Shown here piece by piece: positions 15,550 to 23,315 of a stretch of DNA of 33,852 bases; positions within the stretch are counted from its first letter, which is position 1, and every line of letters starts with the position of its first letter. The DNA lies in contig SXZN01000178.1 of NCBI GenBank assembly GCA_005787865.1, positions 1-33,852 of the forward strand, in the 5' to 3' direction. Under the pieces are notes generated by a model. The model searched no databases. It saw only the letters and a list, made by a program, of their open reading frames with translations, and was not told where the DNA came from. The DNA is from Opitutaceae bacterium (GTDB lineage Bacteria; Verrucomicrobiota; Verrucomicrobiia; Opitutales; Opitutaceae). Position numbers and translations under genes: made by a program.

Positions 15550-16112
15550 ATCTGCGCCTCCTGCTCCCTCTTTTATTATCCGCCACGATCTGGAGCGCCT
15601 TAGCTCATGCCGCAGAGACTCAGCCGACCGTGATCGATAGCGAGCAACTCGATATGCGGAGCACGGATACGCTAACCACCTTCATTTTCACAAAAAACGT
15701 CAAGGTCAGCGGCACCAACCTCAAGCTCACCTGCGATCAGCTAACTGTAACCACGACCCGCAAAGGCGATCCCACCGCGACGATCGGCAAACTCGCCCGC
15801 TTTAAGTCGCTCATCGCGGAAGGCCACGTCCAGATCCTCCAATCCGATCGTGAAGCCACCTGCGGGCGCGCCGAAGTTTTACCCGATGATAATAAGATTA
15901 TTTTAACTGATCATCCCGTGATTAAAGATCTCGCGAACGGCGCGACCGCCACGGGCCCCACGATGGTGCTTTATCGGGGCGAACGCCGCGCCGTCATCGA
16001 AGGCGCCGAGAGCGCCCCCACTCGAATCACTCTCCCCGCGATTAAAGACTTGGGCTTTGATCAGGAAAAGAAATCCGCGCCCGCCGCCGTCCCTAGCCCT
16101 AAGCAACCGTGA
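15546..16112 (+). CDS. lptA: Periplasmic LPS bridge protein LptA (OstA-like)
   Basis: A 188-residue protein with a clear signal peptide (first 22 residues, ending ALAHA), followed by an OstA/LptA beta-jellyroll: TVIDSEQLDMRSTDTLTTF, FTKNVKVSGTNLKLTCDQL and GHVQILQSDREATCGRAEVL, then IILTDHPVIKD. LptA oligomerises to carry LPS across the periplasm. Two cysteines (in TCDQL and ATCGR) might pair. The last 20 residues are Pro/Ala/Lys-rich. The ATG overlaps the lptC stop and the stop overlaps the lptB start, so translation is coupled throughout. Confidence 0.9.
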   Translation: MNLRLLLPLLLSATIWSALAHAAETQPTVIDSEQLDMRSTDTLTTFIFTKNVKVSGTNLKLTCDQLTVTTTRKGDPTATIGKLARFKSLIAEGHVQILQSDREATCGRAEVLPDDNKIILTDHPVIKDLANGATATGPTMVLYRGERRAVIEGAESAPTRITLPAIKDLGFDQEKKSAPAAVPSPKQP

Positions 16113-16846
16113 GCATGGCTACCACCGCAGAGATTCGCACCGAGGGTTTGGTTAAAATATACGGCCAACGGCCGGTCGTGAACGGCGTCAATATTAACGT
16201 CCAAGCCGGCGAAGTTGTCGGTCTCCTGGGACCTAACGGCGCCGGCAAAACCACCACCTTTTACATGGTAGTTGGTCTCGTCCCCGCCACCACGGGGCGA
16301 GTTTTTATCCACGGCCAAGATGCCACCCACCTGCGCATGCACCGCCGCGCGCGCCTCGGCGTTGGCTATCTGCCGCAAGAGTCCTCCATTTTTCGTAAGC
16401 TAACCGTAGCCGAAAATATTCTCGCCATCGTAGAGACGCTGCCCGTCCCCAGCCGCGAACGCCCCGCGTTAGTGGCCCACCATCTGGCGGAACTCAGCTT
16501 GAGCCATTTGGCTAAACAAAAAGCTTACACCCTCTCAGGTGGCGAACGCCGCCGATTGGAAATCGCCCGCGCCTTGGTCACGCGTCCCCGCTTTTTGCTC
16601 ATGGACGAACCGTTTGCGGGCGTCGATCCCATCTCCGTTGCCGAGGTGCAGAAAATTATTCTTGATCTCAAACGGCGCGGCATTGGCGTCTTGATCACCG
16701 ATCACAATGTGCGCGAAACCCTGCGGATTGTCGACCGCGGCTACATTATCCACAAAGGGAAAGTCATGACGGAGGGCTCGGGCGATTTCCTCATCAACGA
16801 CGCGCAAGCGCGCGAGCTTTACCTCGGTCAGGATTTTAATCTGTAG
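16109..16846 (+). CDS. lptB: LPS export ABC transporter ATPase LptB
   Basis: A 245-residue ABC ATPase powering LPS extraction. Walker A GLLGPNGAGKTTTFYMVVGL is near residue 38, Q-loop YLPQESSIFRKLTV near 90, signature LSGGERRRLEIARAL near 144, Walker B FLLMDEPFAGVDP near 165 and switch TDHNVRET near 200. These match LptB closely rather than generic ABC proteins. The start is GTG at 16109 (GTGA overlap with the lptA stop) or ATG at 16115. Its permease partner is probably the gene at 7537-8676 plus one not in this window. Confidence 0.95.
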   Translation: MSMATTAEIRTEGLVKIYGQRPVVNGVNINVQAGEVVGLLGPNGAGKTTTFYMVVGLVPATTGRVFIHGQDATHLRMHRRARLGVGYLPQESSIFRKLTVAENILAIVETLPVPSRERPALVAHHLAELSLSHLAKQKAYTLSGGERRRLEIARALVTRPRFLLMDEPFAGVDPISVAEVQKIILDLKRRGIGVLITDHNVRETLRIVDRGYIIHKGKVMTEGSGDFLINDAQARELYLGQDFNL

Positions 16847-16937
16847 CCTACTGGTGTCAGACTAATCGCCACGAGTAGGAGCTTGTTGCCGTAAACATCT
16901 TAGTCTAAGCCCAGCTCGTACCGTCACCCCCTCGCCC

Positions 16938-17966
16938 ATGCCCACCAAAACCTTTCCCGGCATCACCGTTGCTTATTTCTACGAAACCTATCGTGAGAAG
17001 TTGCACCTCGAACTCGTGACCAAAGAAGTTGATTTGGATCGCCTCATCCGAGAGGGCTCGATCAATCGACCATCGCTCGCTCTCACCGGTTTTTTTAAAT
17101 ATTTCGCCAACAAGCGCATTCAGGTTTTCGGCGCGGCGGAAATGACTTACCTCAAGACGCTGCCGCAGCGTCAGCAAATTGAGATTTTTCAGGAGATGGT
17201 GCGGCGCGGGATTCCCTGCATGGTGCTGACCCGCAATTACGTGGCGACCCACCCGATGCTGGCGGTCTCCGCGGAGATGAAGCTTCCGATTTTCCGTACG
17301 CCCCTCATCACGATGAACTTCGTGAATGCCGCCACGCTGTGCATCGACAATGAGTTCGCCGCCTCCGGGACCGAACACGCGACCACGCTAGATATTAAGG
17401 GTATCGGCGTCATGATTCGCGGCGACAGCGGCATCGGCAAATCGGAATGCGCACTCGCGCTGATCGAACGCGGCCACTCGTTGGTCGCCGATGATCTCAC
17501 CGTCGTCAAATTACTCGATGAACGGGAACTTGCCGCTAGCTCCCGCCCATTGAACCGCGGTTACATGGAGTGCCGCGGCATCGGCATTATCAACATCGCC
17601 GAAATGTTCGGCGTTAAAAGCATTCGCCTCGAAAAACGCATCGATCTCGTCGTTTCTTTACGCGAATGGTCACCCGAGGTAATTGAAGAACGCACGGGCC
17701 TTGAGGAAAATTATTACGATATCCTGGGCGTGCGCGTGCCCCACATCGAATTCTACGTGCGCCCCGGTCGTGACATTGCCCGCCTGGTTGAAGTGGCCGC
17801 GCTCGTCCAAGCTTTAAAAAACATGGGGCATGATCCGGCCAAAACTTTTAACGATCGACTCATCGCCCACATGGCTGACCCCGAGGGGGCTAAGCGGCCG
17901 AACCTCAAAGTCCACCTGCCGACCCGCGTTCAGGCTGATGATGAAGCTGAAGACGATGCCACCTGA
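16938..17966 (+). CDS. hprK: HPr kinase/phosphorylase
   Basis: A 342-residue HprK: N-terminal MurF-like domain (residues 1-150) with SLALTGFFKYFANKRIQVFG, then the kinase domain with P-loop RGDSGIGKSECALAL near residue 157, LVADDLTVVK near 180, the signature MECRGIGIINIAEMFG near 210 and RPGRDIARLVEVAAL near 280. The enzyme phosphorylates and dephosphorylates a serine of HPr or an HPr-like protein to control carbon use. No ptsH, EI or ptsN gene lies in this window. In Proteobacteria rpoN, hpf and ptsN usually lie between lptB and hprK; here hprK follows lptB directly after about 90 bases. rph starts four bases after its stop. Confidence 0.95.
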   Translation: MPTKTFPGITVAYFYETYREKLHLELVTKEVDLDRLIREGSINRPSLALTGFFKYFANKRIQVFGAAEMTYLKTLPQRQQIEIFQEMVRRGIPCMVLTRNYVATHPMLAVSAEMKLPIFRTPLITMNFVNAATLCIDNEFAASGTEHATTLDIKGIGVMIRGDSGIGKSECALALIERGHSLVADDLTVVKLLDERELAASSRPLNRGYMECRGIGIINIAEMFGVKSIRLEKRIDLVVSLREWSPEVIEERTGLEENYYDILGVRVPHIEFYVRPGRDIARLVEVAALVQALKNMGHDPAKTFNDRLIAHMADPEGAKRPNLKVHLPTRVQADDEAEDDAT

Positions 17967-17970
17967 TTCT

Positions 17971-18711
<741 letters not shown>

Positions 18712-18724
18712 TTAATCGCGGCGC

Positions 18725-19222
18725 TCAGCTTTTCCGCCCCGCATTTGCCGCTCCGGCCGTCGAAGGAGCCTTCAGGGCGGCGAATTCGCCTTGTTCAGCG
18801 TGACGCACGAAACCCTCGGTGACAGACTTAAGGTTTTCCCACCGGCGGCGTATCGATTTGGCTTCATCAGGGGTAATTTGATTATCCGAGGCCGCGAGGG
18901 CGATCGCCCCCAACATGTCGGCAAATTCTTGCACGATGCTATTGGTGGAAGGAATTAACTGCTGTGCGTCCGGCTTGACCTTAGGGTTAGCAATATAAAA
19001 TCCCCCCGCTAACTCACAAACCCACTGCGCAATCCGGCCATCCCCAGTGATCCGCACCAATTGCTCAATGCGGTCGAGGGGATTATTAGCTCCACTGCCC
19101 GTACCGTCTACGGGCGGTTCGGCCCATTTATAAATCAGTGAGAGGGATAAGCTCATCTCCGCAGCGATCTGCTTCGCACTCGTCTTCTTCAGCACTTCCT
19201 TCAGCAACGCATATGATTCCAT
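18725..19222 (-). CDS. CII-like (phage CP76 family-like) DNA-binding protein
   Basis: A 165-residue protein. The N-terminus carries a helix-turn-helix candidate, YALLKEVLKKTSAKQIAAEM then SLSLSLIYKWAEPP (residues 4-37). A helical C-terminal region follows, including VQEFADMLGAIALAASDNQI and RRRWENLKSVTEGFVRHAEQ. The overall layout resembles the phage regulatory protein CII family (CP76), sometimes found chromosomally, though no phage genes are adjacent. I chose ATG at 19222 because the family-like part begins there; the frame is open to 19291. It is divergent from sucC and could act there, but nothing in sequence proves it. Confidence 0.6.
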   Translation of the reverse strand: MESYALLKEVLKKTSAKQIAAEMSLSLSLIYKWAEPPVDGTGSGANNPLDRIEQLVRITGDGRIAQWVCELAGGFYIANPKVKPDAQQLIPSTNSIVQEFADMLGAIALAASDNQITPDEAKSIRRRWENLKSVTEGFVRHAEQGEFAALKAPSTAGAANAGRKS

Positions 19223-19409
19223 AGAGTCCAAGTTGCGGACCCGACCCCGCATGGCAACCCCAGAGCCAGTCACGGCAAGGCCTGCCGCCACCCATTAGTT
19301 TACCCCGCCCCAAGCCAGCGAGGGATGAGCTTACGTAAATAATACCAGCCCAACTGTTTTTTCGTGTCATTCTCCCAAGCTTTATGGCAAATCACTGCAT
19401 CTTTTCCCC

Positions 19410-20591
19410 ATGAACATTCACGAATATCAAGCTAAAGCTATCTTCGAAAAATTTGGCGTGCCCGTCCCTCAGGGTGCGGTCGCAACCACGCCCGCGGGCT
19501 TTATCACCGCCCTCGCCCAACTCCCCGAGGGTCCCACCATGGTTAAATCTCAGATCCATGCGGGTGGCCGCGGCAAGGGCACTTTCACCAACGGCTTCAA
19601 GGGCGGCGTGAAATTCTGTAAAACTAAGGCCGAGGCCCAAGCCATGGCGGCCAACATGCTAGGTAATACCCTAGTCACCATCCAAACCGGACCCGCCGGT
19701 CGCAAGGTTCAGACGATCTATTTCACCATCGCGAGCGAAATTAAAAAAGAATACTATCTCGCCATTCTCCTCGACCGCAACAGCTCGCGGCCCGTCATCG
19801 TCGCCTCCACTAAAGGCGGCGTAGAAATCGAGAAAGTTGCGCATGAGACGCCTGAGAAATTATTTAAAATCCTCATCGATCCAGCCTACGGCCTCGCCGA
19901 TTTCCAAGTTCGCGAACTTATTTTTAAATTAGGCTTCACGGGGATCGAAGCCAAGAACGCCGCCAAACTTATCCGCAATCTTTATACGGCTTTCTGGGAA
20001 ACCGATGCCGCGATGATCGAAGTTAACCCGCTCATCACCACGCCCACCGGCGACGTCCTCGCCCTCGACGCCAAGGTCTCCTTCGACGCCAACGCCCTCT
20101 ACCGCCATCCAGAGATTGTCGCGCTGCGCGATCTTAACGAAGAAGACTCCAAAGAAATTGAGGCTTCTAAATATTCGCTCAGCTACATCGCACTCGATGG
20201 CAATATCGCCTGCCTCGTTAATGGCGCCGGTCTCGCGATGAGCACGATGGATATCATTCAACACTTCGGCGGCACCCCCGCCAACTTCCTCGATGTGGGC
20301 GGCGGCGCCTCCAAGGATCAAGTGATCGCCGCCTTCAAGATCATCCTCGGTGACAAAAACGTGAAAGGTATTTTGGTTAATATTTTCGGCGGGATCATGG
20401 ACTGCAACGTCATCGCCACCGGCATCGTCGCCGCGGTCAAGGAGGTTGGCCTTAAACTGCCTCTCGTGGTTCGCCTCGAGGGCAACAATGTGGCTGCGGG
20501 CAAAGCCACTCTGGCAGCTTCTGGCCTCGCCCTTGTCTCGGGCGACACCATGGCCGATGCCGCTCAGAAAATCGTCAAGCTAGTCGCCTAA
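19410..20591 (+). CDS. sucC: Succinate-CoA ligase beta subunit (ADP-forming)
   Basis: ATP-grasp subunit of succinyl-CoA synthetase in the TCA cycle. Visible: MNIHEYQAKAIFEKFGVPVP at the start, VKSQIHAGGRGKGTF for nucleotide binding near residue 45, EVNPLITTPTGDVLALDAKV near residue 200 with Mg-binding residues, and GGGASKDQVIAAF and VNIFGGIMDCNVIATGI near residues 297 and 325 that contact succinate. The length of 393 is standard. The 118 bases upstream form a divergent promoter region with the CII-like gene. It is followed by sucD after 24 bases. Confidence 0.96.
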   Translation: MNIHEYQAKAIFEKFGVPVPQGAVATTPAGFITALAQLPEGPTMVKSQIHAGGRGKGTFTNGFKGGVKFCKTKAEAQAMAANMLGNTLVTIQTGPAGRKVQTIYFTIASEIKKEYYLAILLDRNSSRPVIVASTKGGVEIEKVAHETPEKLFKILIDPAYGLADFQVRELIFKLGFTGIEAKNAAKLIRNLYTAFWETDAAMIEVNPLITTPTGDVLALDAKVSFDANALYRHPEIVALRDLNEEDSKEIEASKYSLSYIALDGNIACLVNGAGLAMSTMDIIQHFGGTPANFLDVGGGASKDQVIAAFKIILGDKNVKGILVNIFGGIMDCNVIATGIVAAVKEVGLKLPLVVRLEGNNVAAGKATLAASGLALVSGDTMADAAQKIVKLVA

Positions 20592-20615
20592 GTCCTCTCC
20601 CTCCTCCCCTTTTCC

Positions 20616-21539
20616 ATGAGCATTCTCATCACTCCACAAACGAAGATCATTGTCCAAGGCATCACCGGCGACTTTGGTGGCCGTCACGCCAAGCTTTCAC
20701 TCGACTACGGCACGCAGGTCGTCGCAGGCGTCACCCCAGGTAAGGGCGGCCAATTTTTCGAACACGGCACCCATAAAGTACCGATTTTTAATTCCGTAGC
20801 GGACGCGGCTCAAGCGACCAGCGCTAGCGTGTCGGTTATTTTTGTCCCACCACCCTATGCCGCTGACGCCATCCTCGAGTGCGTTGCTGCGGGCCTTGAT
20901 CTGGCGGTCGCTATTACCGAGGGCATTCCGATTAAGGATATGATCCGCGTGAAACGCGCCATGCAGGGCACCAAAACTCGCCTGCTCGGGCCCAACTGCC
21001 CCGGCCTCGTTACCCCCGGAACCGGCAAGGACTCCTCCGGCGGCTGCCGCATCGGCATCGCCCCCGGCTATATCCACAAACAAGGCCACGTCGGCGTCGT
21101 CTCACGCTCTGGCACTCTGACCTATGAAGCCGTCTTCCAACTCACCTCGAAAAATATAGGCCAGACCACCTGCGTTGGCATCGGGGGCGACCCCGTCAAC
21201 GGAACTAATCACCTCGATGTGATCAAACTCTTCAACGCCGACCCTGAGACGCATGGGATTATCCTCATCGGTGAAATCGGTGGCAACGCTGAGGTTGAGG
21301 CCGCGCGCTGGATCAAAGCAAATTGCACCAAGCCCGTCGCTGGCTTCATCGCCGGCGCCACCGCCCCTGCTGGACGTCGCATGGGCCACGCCGGCGCGAT
21401 CGTCGGCGGCGCCGAGGATACCGCGGCCGCCAAGATCGCCGTCTTCAAAGAATGCGGCATCGAAGTTGCCGTCACCCCCTCCGACATGGCCGACGCTCTC
21501 CTGCGCTCAGCTAAGGCCAAGGGTGTGACGCTGACCTAA
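20616..21539 (+). CDS. sucD: Succinate-CoA ligase alpha subunit
   Basis: CoA-binding and phosphohistidine subunit. The N-terminal Rossmann domain has QGITGDFGGRHAKLSLDYGT near residue 14 and AGVTPGKGG. LLGPNCPGLVTPG is near residue 122, and GRRMGHAGAIVGG near residue 252 carries the active-site histidine that is transiently phosphorylated. At 307 residues it is slightly longer than the usual 290, with insertions near residues 130-140. It forms an operon with sucC and is followed by a terminator-like hairpin. Confidence 0.96.
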   Translation: MSILITPQTKIIVQGITGDFGGRHAKLSLDYGTQVVAGVTPGKGGQFFEHGTHKVPIFNSVADAAQATSASVSVIFVPPPYAADAILECVAAGLDLAVAITEGIPIKDMIRVKRAMQGTKTRLLGPNCPGLVTPGTGKDSSGGCRIGIAPGYIHKQGHVGVVSRSGTLTYEAVFQLTSKNIGQTTCVGIGGDPVNGTNHLDVIKLFNADPETHGIILIGEIGGNAEVEAARWIKANCTKPVAGFIAGATAPAGRRMGHAGAIVGGAEDTAAAKIAVFKECGIEVAVTPSDMADALLRSAKAKGVTLT

Positions 21540-21567
21540 TCCACTAGGCTGCATCGACCGTAGCAAG

Positions 21568-21593
21568 AGCCGGACCCGCGTCCGGCTATTATT
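21568..21593 (+). terminator. Rho-independent-type terminator after sucCD
   Basis: AGCCGGAC (21568-21575) pairs perfectly with GTCCGGCT (21580-21587) over a four-base loop, followed by ATTATT. The T-tract is weak but the stem is stable and lies between the convergent sucD and DUF3050 genes, so it may serve both. Confidence 0.65.
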
Positions 21594-21604
21594 GTGGGCG
21601 CGTC

Positions 21605-22369
21605 TTAGGCCAACGTGGCGACGATCGCGTCCCACAAACGAATGCGGGCCTCAATCGAGGCGAGGGCCGCGCGCCCCGCCTCCTGCCATTTCAGCTCATC
21701 GTCGCCGCAAAGCCGCTCCACCATCCGTAAAGCGATCGCACCGTGATGACCACCATCGACCTCGATGTGCCGCTCTAAATAATAACGAAATGTATCAAAT
21801 TTTCCCGGATGCTCGCGGCTTAACCGCGTGACGAGTTGCATGAACATATCCGGAATTAGATCTTCTCGCCCAAAGGTGAAAGCGGCCGCTACTTCATGCG
21901 TTTTACCCTGACCGGCCAGCCGAAAGGTTTCCGCAGAAAATTCCGCCGCACCTAAGGGAACTCCCGCCTTCTTGAGTGCCACCGCCGTCGCTCCACCAGC
22001 GCGCACGCTGGCGAGGGCCCCGTTGATTGCCGTGGCGCCCGCCCCGGCTTCATGCATCGCGCGCAGATACAGCTCAAAATGGCTTATGCGCGTCCCCGCA
22101 GGATCGACGTCTGACTCTTCCCCGCACACAATTTCATTGATCAGGAATCGCACCTCTGCCTCACCCACCGGAACCCAAGGAAGATCGAGGCAGGTCAGGT
22201 CGCGCTGGAGCCGCTTGAGGAGCGACATGAAATCCCAAACCGCAAAAACGTGGGATTCCATGAAGCGCTGCACATCATCGAGCGAAGCCATCCGCGCATA
22301 AAGCGAATGAGCGAGCAAACGAGCGCGGGCTGGGGCGATTTGGGCACGAATATCATCAAGACGATGCAT
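21605..22369 (-). CDS. DUF3050 / heme-oxygenase-fold family protein
   Basis: A 254-residue, mostly helical protein. Residues 35-55 contain FMESHVFAVWDFMSLLKRL; NEIVCGEESD is near residue 84, RISHFELYLRAMH near 98, and YYLERHIEVDGGHHGAIALR near 205. These His, Glu and Asp positions, spread over three helices, match the pattern of heme-oxygenase-fold proteins, some of which (HDO family) are di-iron oxygenases. A metal-dependent oxidative role is inference; no substrate can be named. It stands alone and converges on sucD. Confidence 0.75.
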   Translation of the reverse strand: MHRLDDIRAQIAPARARLLAHSLYARMASLDDVQRFMESHVFAVWDFMSLLKRLQRDLTCLDLPWVPVGEAEVRFLINEIVCGEESDVDPAGTRISHFELYLRAMHEAGAGATAINGALASVRAGGATAVALKKAGVPLGAAEFSAETFRLAGQGKTHEVAAAFTFGREDLIPDMFMQLVTRLSREHPGKFDTFRYYLERHIEVDGGHHGAIALRMVERLCGDDELKWQEAGRAALASIEARIRLWDAIVATLA

Positions 22370-22628
22370 CGCCTCAGCTTAGCCAACTCCCCTAAAACGC
22401 AAATCAGAGAGACTTTGCAGCGTGAAAACATTTCAGCCGCATAATATTCTTTCCGCGTTGCACCAATAAAACGCCTTGAGCAAAAAATTATTTTCCGGTC
22501 CTAGCTGACGTAACTATAAATAATGCAACAACTTGCTGATGGGGATGTATTTTTTCGGCGGTGATAAAAAAATTTATCTGGTCTTCCGGTCGCCGGTTTG
22601 CACTCTTCGCCTCGCATCAGGAAAGGAT

Positions 22629-22784
22629 CGACTGACAACAGTCGGTTCTGCCAACCGGGTCTAGGAGTGATCACGGTGGTTTCGCGTGACGCAAGTCACC
22701 CGGATGTGAGAGGGGTCACACCTTCTAACAAAAAAACTCCTCCTCAAAAAACGGAAAGCCGCCTGATGCTCTCAGGCGGCTTTC
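22629..22784 (+). ncRNA. Candidate structured RNA or leader ending in a strong terminator
   Basis: The 22370-22844 region has no convincing gene. Successive hairpins can form on the plus strand: CGACTG/CAGTCG with an ACAA loop (22629-22644), overlapping alternative GGTT/AACC (22644-22656), GTGAC/GTCAC with a GCAA tetraloop (22686-22699), and TGTGA/TCACA (22705-22720). They precede a strong intrinsic terminator. A possible -10 (TATAAA, 22515-22520) lies upstream. I cannot match it to a known riboswitch, 6S, RNase P or tmRNA. It could be a small RNA or an attenuator for the small downstream ORF. Confidence 0.4.
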
Positions 22785-22791
22785 GTTTTTT
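22754..22791 (+). terminator. Strong intrinsic terminator
   Basis: GAAAGCCGCCTGA (22754-22766) pairs perfectly with TCAGGCGGCTTTC (22772-22784) over a five-base loop, followed by GTTTTTT. Runs of A upstream (22728-22735 and 22745-22751) would give U-tracts on the other strand as well, so it may work in both directions. It ends the structured RNA candidate. Confidence 0.9.
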
Positions 22792-22844
22792 AGGAAACAC
22801 CCTGGTGCGCGAACGATTAGTTAAAACTCAACCGCTCACGCATC

Positions 22845-23096
22845 ATGTCCAACGTCATCACCCTCGCCGCCCTTCGCATCAGCGAAGCGAATCCCAACCA
22901 CCACCTCTGGAACAACAACGGAACGTGGTTCTTGCATTATACGGTCTACCCGACCCCTTTCACAAAAGAGCGCATCCGCCGCTCCTTAGGCACCAAGTGT
23001 CTCACGACCGCCCGTGAGCGCCGTGATCAGTTTTTTAATCACTTGGCCAAGCAGAGCACCACGCCGACTCTCGCCGGTCAGGTCGCTGTTGCCTGA
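22845..23096 (+). CDS. Small protein resembling the N-terminal arm domain of a phage-type integrase
   Basis: An 83-residue protein. The central part, including LWNNNGTWFLHYTVYP and RIRRSLGTKCLTTARERRDQ, looks like the SAM-like/arm-binding N-terminus of tyrosine recombinases, where a short beta hairpin (W.....HYTV) precedes an R-x-SLGT-x-x-x-x-AR segment. There is no catalytic domain: the frame ends at 23096 and I see no Arg-His-Arg-Tyr motif downstream. It may be an integrase remnant or a stand-alone DNA-binding protein. A strong terminator lies about 55 bases upstream, so it needs its own promoter or read-through. Confidence 0.55.
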   Translation: MSNVITLAALRISEANPNHHLWNNNGTWFLHYTVYPTPFTKERIRRSLGTKCLTTARERRDQFFNHLAKQSTTPTLAGQVAVA

Positions 23097-23108
23097 TGAA
23101 CGAAGCGG

Positions 23109-23141
23109 GCTCTCGGCTGACGATAACGTCAAACCGAGAGC
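23109..23141. other. Long stable hairpin after the integrase-like ORF
   Basis: GCTCTCGG (23109-23116) pairs with CCGAGAGC (23134-23141), and inside it TGACG pairs with CGTCA around an ATAA loop. It begins 12 bases after the stop of the small ORF. No T-run follows, so it could be a Rho-aided terminator, an mRNA-stabilising hairpin or a trace of a recombination site. The remaining 23142-23315 shows no convincing gene. Confidence 0.5.
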
Positions 23142-23315
23142 GACTGCGACCCACCGCGCCCATCAGGGGAGCGTCGCCAAGCGGCGGCATACCGAGCAAG
23201 GCTTGGGCGTAAATATCCCCTAGCGCATCATCGTGCGTCGCTTTGGCTCGGGGCGGCGGCAAGGTCTCGGTCGCTGGCGCAGACTACAAACCGACAAAAC
23301 CGAGCAGGCCCGACC

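Noticed and set aside
22629..22784. c-di-GMP (GEMM) riboswitch
   Set aside because: GACGCAA occurs but the rest of the conserved GEMM core and its order do not match.
22598..23017. 139-codon plus-strand frame across the structured RNA and terminator
   Set aside because: It runs through a perfect terminator hairpin, has low-complexity His/Pro/Arg composition and overlaps the better small ORF at 22845 in another frame.
23035..23262. 75-codon minus-strand frame
   Set aside because: It is antisense to the small integrase-like ORF and crosses the nested hairpin; no family resemblance.
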